From: an uncultured bacterium
Lineage (GTDB): Bacteria; Bacillota; Clostridia; Oscillospirales; Ruminococcaceae
DNA length: 64,000 bases
Assembly (NCBI GenBank): GCA_934875375.1
Contig: CAKXHL010000001.1
Coordinates: 62,001 to 126,000, forward strand
Direction of reading: 5' to 3'
Under the pieces are notes generated by a model that was given only the letters and a program-made list of their open reading frames with translations, was not told where the DNA came from and ran no database searches. Shown here one piece after another: positions 8,903 through 17,089 of the stretch. The translations under genes were made by a program, and so were the position numbers. Within the stretch, counting starts at the first letter, position 1. Each line of letters starts with the position of its first letter.

Positions 8903-9946
8903 GTGGAAAAGGTGGATATCAAGTCAATGACGCTGCCAAAGCTGGAGGATTTTTGCACCGGGCAGGGACTGGCAAAATTCCGCGCCGGACAAATTTTTCA
9001 GTGGATACACCAAAAGCAGGCAAACTCCTTTGAGCAGATGACTAATCTGCCGGCTGATCTTCGGAAAAAACTGGACCAAACCTGTGAAATTCCTGGCATT
9101 TCCATTCGGCGAAAGCTGGTGTCTCAGATAGATGGAACCATCAAATACCTGTATGAATTTTCAGATGGGGAGACGGTGGAAAGCGTGCTGATGCAGTATG
9201 AGCACGGATACAGTCTTTGCATCTCCACTCAAGTGGGCTGCCGGATGGGCTGCCGATTCTGTGCCTCCACCCTGATGGGGCTGGAACGTTCGCTGACTCC
9301 GGCTGAAATGCTGAATGAAGTTTATATGGCCGGAAAAGACAGTGGGCAGAAGATTTCCTCCATCGTTTTGATGGGAATTGGAGAACCGCTGGATAATTTC
9401 GACAATGTGATGGATTTTTTGGAAATCCTGTCTTCTTTGCAAGGACTCAATTTAAGTCTGCGGCACGTTTCTCTTTCCACCTGCGGTTTGGTGGATGGTA
9501 TCTATCGGCTGATGGAAAAAAAGCTGCAGCTGACCTTGTCAATCTCCCTGCATGCACCCAATGATGAGATTCGTTCTCAAACGATGCCGGTGAACCATAA
9601 GTATCCCATGGATGAGCTGCTCAGAGCCTGCCGGGAGTATTTTAAGCAGACAGGGCGGCGGATATCCTTTGAATATGCGTTGATCGAAGGGGTAAACGAC
9701 ACCCCGGAGTGTGCACAGCAGCTGTGCCAGAAACTCAAGGGTATGGGCGCCCATGTGAATTTGATCCCGGTTAATCCGGTGAAGGAGCGTGATTACCGCA
9801 GAAGCTCCCGTGACAGAATCCGGCGATTTCAGCAGATTCTGGAACGAAATCATATCACGGCGACCGTGCGCCGTGAGTTAGGCAGCGATATCAATGCCGC
9901 CTGTGGACAGCTCAGAAGGGATGACAAAGGAGGAAGATCATGCTGA
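8903..9946 (+). CDS. rlmN: Dual-specificity 23S rRNA/tRNA C2-adenine methyltransferase RlmN
   Basis: This is a radical-SAM enzyme of 347 residues that methylates A2503 of 23S rRNA and A37 of tRNAs. The [4Fe-4S] cluster motif CxxxCxxC reads 'CRMGCRFC', near residue 115. The conserved 'SIVLMGIGEPLDNFDNV' and 'LSISLHAPND' segments follow, as does the C-terminal region 'VRRELGSDINAACGQLR' with its catalytic Cys. GTG 8903 sits 5 nt after 'GGGGGGAG' and is a better start than the upstream TTG at 8882. The gene overlaps prpC by 7 bp. Confidence 0.95.
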   Translation: MEKVDIKSMTLPKLEDFCTGQGLAKFRAGQIFQWIHQKQANSFEQMTNLPADLRKKLDQTCEIPGISIRRKLVSQIDGTIKYLYEFSDGETVESVLMQYEHGYSLCISTQVGCRMGCRFCASTLMGLERSLTPAEMLNEVYMAGKDSGQKISSIVLMGIGEPLDNFDNVMDFLEILSSLQGLNLSLRHVSLSTCGLVDGIYRLMEKKLQLTLSISLHAPNDEIRSQTMPVNHKYPMDELLRACREYFKQTGRRISFEYALIEGVNDTPECAQQLCQKLKGMGAHVNLIPVNPVKERDYRRSSRDRIRRFQQILERNHITATVRRELGSDINAACGQLRRDDKGGRSC

Positions 9947-10671
9947 GGATAGCGGGAAAAACAGACGTCGGGAAAAAGCGGGCTGCCAATGAGGACGGCT
10001 TTTTTGTGGCAAAGCTTTCTTCTGACGCAGCCTACGCAGTGGTCTGCGATGGAATGGGCGGGGAAAATGGCGGACATGTAGCCAGCTCCTGCGCCGTGGA
10101 GCAGATCCGAAAGATGGTAGAGGACGGTTACCGGGAGGATTTTAATGAAAATTCGGTAAAAAATATGATGCTTTCCGCCATTTCCGCTGCCAATGCACAG
10201 GTTTTTGCCATTGCGGAAAAAAACGATTCTCTCAAAGGAATGGGCACTACTGTAATTTTAGCGGTAGTTCGGGGGTCTATCATACATATTGCGTATGCCG
10301 GTGACAGCCGGGTTTATCTGATAGATGAAAACGGCGTACGGCAGCTGACCCGCGATCACAGTATGGTTCAGATGATGGTGGACCGGGGCGAAATCTCGGC
10401 AGAAGAAGCGCAATATCATCCGGAAAAGCATTATATTACCCGCGCGCTTGGCGTGGGAGGGATGCTGGATGTTGATTATCTGGAAGAGGAAATGCCAAAA
10501 AAGGGGGCAGTGCTCCTTTGTTCTGACGGTCTTTCCAATTATTTGGATCAGGAGGATTTGTACCGCTTAATTTGGAATAACGATGCGCCTTCAGCGGTAG
10601 ACCAGCTGATCGGCCAGGCCAACGCCATGGGCGGCGCGGATAATATCACGGCGGTTCTGATTGCAAGATAG
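9940..10671 (+). CDS. prpC: PP2C-type protein serine/threonine phosphatase
   Basis: This 243-residue metal-dependent phosphatase is the partner of the PrkC kinase. PP2C motifs are present: 'GKKRAANEDGFF' at the N terminus, 'VVCDGMGGENGGH' (metal-binding Asp-Gly), 'GMGTTVILAV', 'AYAGDSRVYL' and the late 'GGADNITAVLI'. ATG 9940 has 'AAGGAGG' 7 nt upstream and overlaps the end of rlmN. It should dephosphorylate PrkC and its substrates, such as translation and cell-wall factors. The gene order prpC-prkC-rsgA is the same as in B. subtilis. Confidence 0.95.
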   Translation: MLRIAGKTDVGKKRAANEDGFFVAKLSSDAAYAVVCDGMGGENGGHVASSCAVEQIRKMVEDGYREDFNENSVKNMMLSAISAANAQVFAIAEKNDSLKGMGTTVILAVVRGSIIHIAYAGDSRVYLIDENGVRQLTRDHSMVQMMVDRGEISAEEAQYHPEKHYITRALGVGGMLDVDYLEEEMPKKGAVLLCSDGLSNYLDQEDLYRLIWNNDAPSAVDQLIGQANAMGGADNITAVLIAR

Positions 10672-10706
10672 ATCTTGCCCAATACTGCAAGACCAGGAGG
10701 CAGACG

Positions 10707-12689
10707 ATGGATAATTTGATTGGCAAAAAGCTGGATGGGCGGTATGAAATTTTACAGCTCATCGGTGTTGGTGGCATGGCGAATGTATATAAAGCCCGAG
10801 ATGTGATTGACGAGCGCTTAGTAGCGGTCAAAATCCTGCGGGAAGAATATGCTTCCAATGAAGAGTTTGTGCGCCGGTTTAAAAACGAGTCCAAGGCAAT
10901 CGCGGCGCTGAACCATCCGAATATCGTAAAGGTATATGACGTCAGCTTTTCGGATAAAATGCAGTCGATTGTTATGGAATATATCGACGGCATTACCTTA
11001 AAAGACTATATCGACCAACAGAAAATCATCCGCTGGAAAGAAGCGGTGCATTTCACGGTGCAGATTCTGCGGGCGTTGCAGCATGCCCACGACAAGGGAA
11101 TTGTCCATCGGGACATTAAGCCCCAGAATATTATGCTTTTGCAGGACGGCACCATCAAGGTGATGGATTTCGGCATCGCCCGTTTTGCCCGCAGCCAGAT
11201 GGCGACCATTACGGACAAAGCAATCGGTTCGGTGCATTATATCAGCCCTGAGCAGGCCAGAGGAGAAAAAACAGACGAAAAGACCGATTTATATTCTGTG
11301 GGCGTAATGCTGTTTGAAATGCTGACAGGCAAGCTGCCTTTTACAGCGGACTCCGCGGTTTCGGTGGCGATTCAGCAGATCCAGTCCAAACCAAAGCGGC
11401 CGAGGGAACTGAATCCTTCCATCCCGGAGGGCCTGGAGCAGATTACGATGAAGGCTATGCAGAAAGATCCGGCAAAGCGCTACCAATCCGCAGCGGAAAT
11501 GCTGCGGGATATCGATGAATTTAAGCGCAATCCTTCTATTGCGTTTGCTTATAAATATCTTTCCGCAGAGGAAGAAGAAGCGCAGCTTGCGGGAAAGAAA
11601 CACAACGAGGCTGATGCACAGGCGGAAGCAGTGAAAAAAACGCGGAAGAAGCAGAAAACTGCGCAGGCGGAAGCAGATTCGGATGTGCAGGTCGTGGTAA
11701 AAACGCCGTACCTGGCTATGCTGGGAGGAATTTCCGCGGCATTTGTGCTGGTCACCTGCCTGTTTATCTTTCTGATGTTTTATTTTAACAATCCCTTTGT
11801 TTCGGTAGACGAAGTGGAGTTGCCGAACTTTGTGGGGATTCAGTACGAGAGCGTGCTGAACTCCAGTAAATACTCTGATTTCAATATTGTTGTAGAGGAA
11901 ACGGTATACAGCGACGAATATGAAAAGGGTGTAATCTGTGAGCAGAAGCCTAAGTATCCCAAAACGGTGAAAAAGGGGGCGGAGGTAAAAATTAAGGTTT
12001 CCAGCGGCGCACAGAAAATTACGATTCCAGATTTTTCTAATCAAGAAGCAACACAGGTTTATGCAGAATTAAAAAATATGGGATTGGAATATACCGAGTC
12101 GCGCATGAACCATCCGTCGATTGCCAGCGGTTATGTCATTAAGACGGAGCCTACCAAGGGCAGTGAGGTAAAAGCGGGAACGACGGTGACCGTTTATGTC
12201 AGCCTGGGAGCACAGACGGTGATGAAACAGGTGCCGGATGTAACCGGGATTAATGTGGACGATGCCAAGCGGGTTTTGGAAAGCTATGGGTTGAAAGTCG
12301 GCGAGGTAAAGCTGGATGAAACCAGCGACGAGCCATATGGAACTGTTCTGTTCCAGGATCCCGCCGAGGGTGACATGGTGGCCACCGGTTCCTTTGTGAA
12401 CCTGACAGTCAGCCAGGGGGATACGGTGGTTTCCCGGCTGACGATCACAGTGCCTTTGCCGTCTTCGATTGACCGCGATGTGACAGTATCCGCTTATCTG
12501 GATGATATGGAAGTGCGCCGGGAGACGATAAATCCCAAGAATACGACATCCTGGAAGCCGTCCTTCTCAGGCGAAGGAATCGGTCGTGTGAAAATCTATA
12601 TTGACGATGAAATCTATATGGAGTATATTGTGGATTTCGACGAAGGCATTCATGAAATTGACTCCGACTATTCACAGGATTTTCAGTAG
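10707..12689 (+). CDS. prkC: Membrane Ser/Thr protein kinase with PASTA domains
   Basis: The protein has 660 residues. The N-terminal Hanks-type kinase (about 10-270) has the glycine-rich loop 'IGVGGMANVY', Lys in 'VAVKIL', 'HRDIKPQN' and 'DFGIAR'. A juxtamembrane basic region and one transmembrane helix (about 335-358) follow. Three extracellular PASTA repeats (about 368-435, 436-505 and 506-576) and a C-terminal beta-type extension complete it. PASTA repeats bind peptidoglycan fragments, which in B. subtilis trigger spore germination through PrkC. It lies 35 bp after prpC, and a hairpin follows the stop codon. Confidence 0.95.
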   Translation: MDNLIGKKLDGRYEILQLIGVGGMANVYKARDVIDERLVAVKILREEYASNEEFVRRFKNESKAIAALNHPNIVKVYDVSFSDKMQSIVMEYIDGITLKDYIDQQKIIRWKEAVHFTVQILRALQHAHDKGIVHRDIKPQNIMLLQDGTIKVMDFGIARFARSQMATITDKAIGSVHYISPEQARGEKTDEKTDLYSVGVMLFEMLTGKLPFTADSAVSVAIQQIQSKPKRPRELNPSIPEGLEQITMKAMQKDPAKRYQSAAEMLRDIDEFKRNPSIAFAYKYLSAEEEEAQLAGKKHNEADAQAEAVKKTRKKQKTAQAEADSDVQVVVKTPYLAMLGGISAAFVLVTCLFIFLMFYFNNPFVSVDEVELPNFVGIQYESVLNSSKYSDFNIVVEETVYSDEYEKGVICEQKPKYPKTVKKGAEVKIKVSSGAQKITIPDFSNQEATQVYAELKNMGLEYTESRMNHPSIASGYVIKTEPTKGSEVKAGTTVTVYVSLGAQTVMKQVPDVTGINVDDAKRVLESYGLKVGEVKLDETSDEPYGTVLFQDPAEGDMVATGSFVNLTVSQGDTVVSRLTITVPLPSSIDRDVTVSAYLDDMEVRRETINPKNTTSWKPSFSGEGIGRVKIYIDDEIYMEYIVDFDEGIHEIDSDYSQDFQ

Positions 12690-12692
12690 GCA

Positions 12693-12724
12693 AAAGGGCT
12701 TCCCATATCGGGAGGCCCTTTGAT
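12693..12724 (+). terminator. Hairpin between prkC and rsgA, possible weak terminator
   Basis: A 12-bp stem with one G-T pair (12693-12704 with 12710-12721) and a 5-nt loop lies just after prkC. The following T tract is short, so it may only attenuate readthrough into rsgA. Confidence 0.6.
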
Positions 12725-12756
12725 GAAAAGGTTGTTTCAGCTAGGAGGAAGCATTT

Positions 12757-13641
12757 TTGCAGGGCAGAATTTTAAAGGCAACCGGCGGGTTTTATTACGT
12801 GCTTTCAGACGCGGTGTTGTATGAGTGCCGCGCCCGGGGGCTGTTTCGAAAAAACGGTGTTTCTCCACTGGTAGGCGATTGGGTAGAAATAGAAGAAACC
12901 GGGGAAGAAAAGGGATATGTCACCCGGATTTTGGATCGGAAAAACAGTTTGATCCGTCCGCCGCTGGCGAATTTGGATCAGTTGTTTTTAGTGGTTTCAG
13001 TAGCGGACCCACAGCCCAATTTGCTGGTGCTGGACAAGCTGATCGCCATTGCGGAGCATAAAAAGATCGAGCCCTTTTTGATCGTAACCAAAACCGATTT
13101 GGGGGAATGGGAGACCCTTGCCGCACTTTATGAAAAGGCGGGCTTTCAGGTTTTTTGCACCGGACTGGATCAGGACAGCGATTTGGCCATGCTGCGACGG
13201 TCTATGGAAGGAAAGATCAGCGCTTTCTGCGGCAATTCTGGTGTGGGAAAGTCCAGCCTTTTAAACCGGATTGACAGCCGGCTGGATCTTTCTACCGCCC
13301 AAATCAGCCAAAAGCTTGGTCGGGGACGCCATACGACCCGGCATGTGCAGCTCTATCCCGTTTCAGGCGGGGGATACATTGCGGATACGCCCGGTTTTTC
13401 TTCTATGGATCTGGAACGTTATGAAGTGATTTTAAAAGAACAGTTGCAGTATTGTTTCCGCGAATTTGGACCGCATCTGAATCAGTGCAGGTTTACCGGC
13501 TGTTCACATACCAAGGAAAAAGGCTGTGCCGTTTTGGCGGCAATGGAAGAGGGAGAGATTGCCTCGTCGCGGCATGACAGCTACTGCACTTTATATGAGG
13601 CAGCGAAAAACATCAAGGAATGGGAACTGCAGAAAAAATGA
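12757..13641 (+). CDS. rsgA: Small ribosomal subunit biogenesis GTPase RsgA
   Basis: This 294-residue GTPase helps mature the 30S subunit. It has the circularly permuted G-motif order of the family: G4 'VTKTDL', then G1 'GNSGVGKSSLLN', then G3 'DTPGFSSM'. An N-terminal OB fold precedes these, and the C-terminal zinc-binding knuckle 'CRFTGCSHTKEKGC' follows. The start is TTG 12757, 8 nt after 'AGGAGG'. In B. subtilis the homologue (CpgA/YloQ) is a PrkC substrate and lies in the same place. rpe, which separates it from thiN there, is absent here. Confidence 0.95.
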   Translation: MQGRILKATGGFYYVLSDAVLYECRARGLFRKNGVSPLVGDWVEIEETGEEKGYVTRILDRKNSLIRPPLANLDQLFLVVSVADPQPNLLVLDKLIAIAEHKKIEPFLIVTKTDLGEWETLAALYEKAGFQVFCTGLDQDSDLAMLRRSMEGKISAFCGNSGVGKSSLLNRIDSRLDLSTAQISQKLGRGRHTTRHVQLYPVSGGGYIADTPGFSSMDLERYEVILKEQLQYCFREFGPHLNQCRFTGCSHTKEKGCAVLAAMEEGEIASSRHDSYCTLYEAAKNIKEWELQKK

Positions 13642-13653
13642 GAGGATGGTTTT

Positions 13654-14283
13654 ATGGCGCGTTGTGTGATTATTGGAGCCGGCGAGTTGGATGCAGATTT
13701 TCTGTCGGATTTTTCCTGGAGGGAAGATGACTATATTATCTGTGCCGACGGCGGTTTGTACCACGCGCAACAGGCGGGCATTCGCCCGGATCTGTTGATC
13801 GGGGATCAGGATTCTTTTGTGGAGGGATTTCCAAAAGGGATTCCGGCGCTGACCTGCCGTCCGGAAAAGGATGATTCTGATATGATGCTGGCGGTAAAAG
13901 AAGGCATTTCCCGCGGGTATGAGGATTTTGTACTGCTGGGCGCGACCGGCGGCCGCTTTGATCATACGCTGGCAAATCTTCAAACAGTTGCTTATGGGCT
14001 GGAGCAAGGTGTCTTTATTATGATTGCCGACCAGAATAATATGATTACGATGCTGCGGGACAGCTGTGTTTCCATGCCGAGGATGGAAGGGTATTATCTT
14101 TCCATTTTTTCCTACACGCCCTGCTGCGAAGGAATTACACTGACAGGCGTAAAATATCCGCTGCGCCAGGCGAAGCTGACAAACTGGACGACATTGGGAC
14201 TGAGTAATGAAATCCTGGAGGAAACTGCGCAGATTAGTGTAGAAAAGGGGACTTTGGTCGTTGTTGTCTCCAAGGACAGGTAA
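13654..14283 (+). CDS. thiN: Thiamine pyrophosphokinase
   Basis: This is a 209-residue enzyme that converts thiamine and ATP to thiamine diphosphate. The N-terminal catalytic domain has 'ICADGGLYHA', 'PDLLIGDQDS' and 'KDDSDMMLAVKEG', followed by 'LLGATGGRFDH'. The acidic residues in these motifs bind Mg-ATP. A smaller C-terminal thiamine-binding domain follows. It starts 12 bp after rsgA with 'GAGAGGATGG' upstream. As in Bacillus, spoVM follows it. Confidence 0.93.
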   Translation: MARCVIIGAGELDADFLSDFSWREDDYIICADGGLYHAQQAGIRPDLLIGDQDSFVEGFPKGIPALTCRPEKDDSDMMLAVKEGISRGYEDFVLLGATGGRFDHTLANLQTVAYGLEQGVFIMIADQNNMITMLRDSCVSMPRMEGYYLSIFSYTPCCEGITLTGVKYPLRQAKLTNWTTLGLSNEILEETAQISVEKGTLVVVVSKDR

Positions 14284-14356
14284 AAGAAAGCCGCTTTCAC
14301 CAACAGAAGATTTGCTGTATATAATAAAGCAAATCCCATTTGAAAGGGCGGTAAGT

Positions 14357-14440
14357 ATGAAAGTTGTCGTCATGAAATGCCCCAGAATTCTTTCACCATT
14401 GCTGCGCCTGTTTTTCCACATGAAACGGGACGAAAACTGA
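14357..14440 (+). CDS. spoVM: Stage V sporulation protein M (27 aa)
   Basis: This tiny gene encodes M-K-V-V-V-M-K-C-P-R-I-L-S-P-L-L-R followed by 10 more residues. It matches SpoVM in length (26 aa in B. subtilis), in the N-terminal hydrophobic strand, in the K-x-P-R/K-x-L/I turn (residues 7-12) and in the amphipathic C-terminal helix with an Arg. SpoVM marks the convex forespore membrane and recruits SpoIVA, whose gene lies at 35097. The position directly after thiN is the same as in B. subtilis. A purine-rich 'GAAAGGGCGG' precedes ATG 14357. A TATAAT box lies at 14320-14325. A strong terminator begins at its last base. Confidence 0.88.
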   Translation: MKVVVMKCPRILSPLLRLFFHMKRDEN

Positions 14441-14480
14441 CAAAAGCTGTCTTGCATTCTGCAAGACAGCTTTTGTTTTA
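14440..14480 (+). terminator. Intrinsic terminator after spoVM
   Basis: A perfect 17-bp stem (14440-14456 with 14460-14476) closes a 3-nt loop and runs into TTT. It overlaps the last base of the spoVM stop codon and ends the long cluster. Confidence 0.93.
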
Positions 14481-14573
14481 CTTCCGGCCAGCGGAAAACG
14501 TTGTTCTGGAAAAAGAAAGCGGATGATTCTGCTTTTTGGGTCGGTAGCAAAAAGGATTTACCCCAATTTCTGT

Positions 14574-14602
14574 TTTACATTCCCAAAAAGCTAATATATA
14601 AT
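14574..14602 (+). promoter_or_regulatory. Sigma-A type promoter for the lipoprotein gene
   Basis: TTTACA (14574-14579), a 17-bp spacer and TATAAT (14597-14602). This predicts an untranslated leader of about 190 nt before the gene at 14801. The leader holds only a ten-codon open frame (14724-14756) after 'AGAGGTG', which I do not call as a gene. Confidence 0.7.
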
Positions 14603-14800
14603 GGGGATGGAGAAATGTAGTATTTTGTGATTTTGGACGTATAGATTATACAACCAAGCAGAACAGAGCGCGCCTGTTAAACTGTTTGAAAAGAAATACA
14701 ACATACTGCAAAGAGGTGTATTTATGAGGAAGAAAAGAAACGGATCAATGATCTGAACAGTCGCGTCCAACATGTTCAGGATTTGAGGAGGTAACGGAAC

Positions 14801-15628
14801 ATGAGAAAAACCGCTTTATTCTATCTGTTTGTTTTTCTGCTCTTTTTTCTGGCAGGATGTGCTGGCGGCGGAGAATCTGTTGGATTGTCTGAGAAGGAGG
14901 AAAATGCCTCATCTATGCCCGGTGAAACCGTCTCCTCCCGGTCCGATGATCAGCAGGATTCTGAATCAGAGGAGCAAAAAGATCCGGAGCATCTCCAAAT
15001 TGAGGGGGATGAATCGACCGTGTACCGGTTTATCGTAAGCGGATATGGAGCCGGCGATATGAGCTATGAGGAATATTTTTCCAAGGAAAGGTACATAGAA
15101 AACTTATCGGATATGGGGCTCGGCAGCTTGGAATGGGGCGGGAATCACTGTTCCTTTTTTATCCGAACGTTAGAGGGGCCGGTCGAAATTTATCGCAACC
15201 GCTGGCCGATGGAAAATGCCTATTTCTTTGATAAAACCATGATTTATTTCATCTGCGATCAAACCCTGTATCGGCTTTTTATCCATTCAGGTCAGCTGGA
15301 TCCCATTTTTACATCCGACCAAGAGTTCTTTTTCTATCCCATTACGAACGTTCAAACCATGATTTTGTATCCCAATCCGGATTTTACAAAGGCGATAGAG
15401 ACATACGGTTCTGACTACCTTCCGGCGGATCATCCCAATCAATACATCGCTTATATCTATAACAGCCAAACGGAAGAGATGCTTCCCTTCTCTCCAGCCG
15501 ATCTCGGATACGAGGAGAATATGGAGATCACACTCATTCCACGGGAAGAAATCGTATCACTGAGCCGATATGGGACAGCGCAAATTAAGAGCCCGGCTAT
15601 CCAGATAGATAGCCGGGCTTTGCCATGA
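14801..15628 (+). CDS. Putative lipoprotein of unknown function
   Basis: This 275-residue protein has a lipoprotein signal peptide: 'MRKTALF', a hydrophobic stretch and the lipobox LAGC with Cys at residue 20. A low-complexity Ser/Glu/Asp-rich linker (about 30-68) follows, then a globular part rich in aromatics. I recognise no family. 'GAGGAGG' lies 8 nt before ATG 14801. The last 13 codons lie inside a perfect hairpin (15590-15619), which is unusual for coding sequence. A further terminator follows at 15638. No partner gene is nearby on the same strand. Confidence 0.75.
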   Translation: MRKTALFYLFVFLLFFLAGCAGGGESVGLSEKEENASSMPGETVSSRSDDQQDSESEEQKDPEHLQIEGDESTVYRFIVSGYGAGDMSYEEYFSKERYIENLSDMGLGSLEWGGNHCSFFIRTLEGPVEIYRNRWPMENAYFFDKTMIYFICDQTLYRLFIHSGQLDPIFTSDQEFFFYPITNVQTMILYPNPDFTKAIETYGSDYLPADHPNQYIAYIYNSQTEEMLPFSPADLGYEENMEITLIPREEIVSLSRYGTAQIKSPAIQIDSRALP

Positions 15629-15637
15629 TCCGCAACA

Positions 15638-15680
15638 AATCGGAAACCAAAAACAGAAAGTTGGCTCCGATTCGATTTTT
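15638..15680 (+). terminator. Terminator after the lipoprotein gene
   Basis: A 7-bp stem (15638-15644 with 15666-15672), extended internally by CCA/TGG pairing, is followed by TTTTT at 15676-15680. It lies between converging genes. Confidence 0.6.
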
Positions 15681-15693
15681 CCCACGCACAAGA

Positions 15694-16683
15694 TTATGAA
15701 TAAATAAATTTTTTCAGGATTTGAATATTGGTTTCCCAGTCCAGATCCAGAAGGCTGCGCCCATCAGAAGTTTTTTTGCTGCCATAGGTACCTTCTGCCG
15801 GAATGGTCATCTGTTCAATTTCGCTATTGGTAAAGCCGGGCGCGTCCATTAACAGCGAGGTGATTTCGGATTTGGTAAAATTTGTTTTTACCAGCGGCAA
15901 TGCAGTATCCAAAAGGTTGTTCCATTCGAATACACTTAAGGTTTTGACCTTATCAAATGCAGCGGATACCACGTTGCGCTGCCGTTCAATTCTCTGCCAA
16001 TCGCTGTCAATAAACCGCTGGCGGGCATATTGCAGTGCGTCATAGCCGTCCAGATGATTCCACCCCTCATAGACGGTGTGCTTGGTAATCGCGTTGGTAT
16101 AGATTTCACCGTTCAGACCCTGCGCTTCCAATGCAGTCAGCTCAATGTCCACACCGCCAATTGCGTCAATAATCTGTTCAAAAGAATTGAAATTGACTCG
16201 TACATACCGGTCTACATCCAAATCAAAACACTCTTGCACGGTTTTGAGCGTCAGTACCGCACCACCATATGCGAAAGTATGGGTCAGCCAGTCATCCTCC
16301 TGCCCTTCAATGGGAACTCCAATGCCTCGCTCCAGACTGGTCAGGCGCATTTTATGCGTTTTACGGTTGAGGGAAAGAATCATCATACAGTCAGAACGGG
16401 CGTTTTCACTGTACTCATCCGAACGCTCGTCGGTGCCCAATAGGAGAACATTGAGAACATCATCATTCCAAAGATTCTGATCGTCTTTGATTTCGACTAC
16501 CGATTGTCCGTCTTCCTGACCGGGTGTATTTTCATAATCGACTTTATCCAACATATGGTTAATGTACAAAGCAGCGGCACCTAATACACATAAAGTAACG
16601 CCCAACAATACAGAACAGACGACGATAATCGTCTTTTTTGCACTTCGAGAACCATTACTCGGTTTAAACTCTTTTTTTGACAT
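15694..16683 (-). CDS. LCP (LytR-CpsA-Psr) family cell-wall glycopolymer transferase
   Basis: This is a 329-residue type II membrane protein: a short basic cytoplasmic tail, a transmembrane helix at about 18-42, then an extracellular LCP domain. LCP enzymes attach teichoic-acid-like or other polymers from lipid carriers to peptidoglycan. Motifs seen are 'VLLLGTDERSDE', 'ARSDCMMILSLNRKTHKM', 'YVRVNFNSFEQIIDAIGGV' and 'ALQYARQRFIDSDWQRIERQ', with the Arg residues that contact pyrophosphate. The usual 'RDT' loop reads 'LERGIGVPI', a variation. It has its own promoter and a structured leader of about 100 nt. Confidence 0.88.
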   Translation of the reverse strand: MSKKEFKPSNGSRSAKKTIIVVCSVLLGVTLCVLGAAALYINHMLDKVDYENTPGQEDGQSVVEIKDDQNLWNDDVLNVLLLGTDERSDEYSENARSDCMMILSLNRKTHKMRLTSLERGIGVPIEGQEDDWLTHTFAYGGAVLTLKTVQECFDLDVDRYVRVNFNSFEQIIDAIGGVDIELTALEAQGLNGEIYTNAITKHTVYEGWNHLDGYDALQYARQRFIDSDWQRIERQRNVVSAAFDKVKTLSVFEWNNLLDTALPLVKTNFTKSEITSLLMDAPGFTNSEIEQMTIPAEGTYGSKKTSDGRSLLDLDWETNIQILKKFIYS

Positions 16684-16710
16684 TCCAAACCATCCTTTTT
16701 GTTATGACGT

Positions 16711-16760
16711 ACAAAGAAAATCCTTTGTCTCAAACCGGTAATGGGCAACGAGCCGGTTTG
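16711..16760 (-). promoter_or_regulatory. Structured leader of the LCP gene
   Basis: Two hairpins lie in the 5' untranslated region: an 8-bp stem (16731-16738 with 16753-16760, 14-nt loop) and a 6-bp stem (16711-16716 with 16723-16728). Neither is followed by a T run in the sense direction. I cannot match them to a known riboswitch class. Confidence 0.45.
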
Positions 16761-16789
16761 CAAGGTGCTTTTTTATTTTTGACTGCTGC

Positions 16790-16818
16790 ATTATACTCCT
16801 TTGTCGAAAAAAGTGCAA
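16790..16818 (-). promoter_or_regulatory. Sigma-A type promoter of the LCP gene
   Basis: On the minus strand: TTGCAC (16818-16813), a 17-bp spacer and TATAAT (16795-16790). Transcription should start near 16783. Confidence 0.8.
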
Positions 16819-17089
16819 GAGAAAAATTTTTCCCTGCCTTTTGAACAAATTCTTTTTTATTATAAAGGGTAAAATAAAAAAGAAAGGAAAAAAGTGTGAA
16901 TAATTCTAAAATTTTTGTAAAAAAATGGTGAAAAGCCCGCGCTTTTTATCGTTTGATGCTGCTTATCTCAGAAAAATAAATGGTAAAACAGTTCTTAATT
17001 AAAAACGATCCGAGTTGTCCAGATGTGCTTGGAGCATATATAAAAGCTGGCTACTTTATATAACCCGTTCTTAACGTCGCATATTTCTT
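16819..17089. other. Non-coding AT-rich spacer
   Basis: Nothing convincing is coded here. A short hairpin (AAAAGC/GCTTTT around 16931-16946) is the only candidate terminator for the minus-strand operon ending at 17090. Confidence 0.4.

Noticed and set aside
16711..16760. Possible c-di-GMP (GEMM) riboswitch because of a GCAAACC sequence in the LCP leader
   Set aside because: The required GNRA loop, the GACGCAAAGC segment and the second stem are missing.
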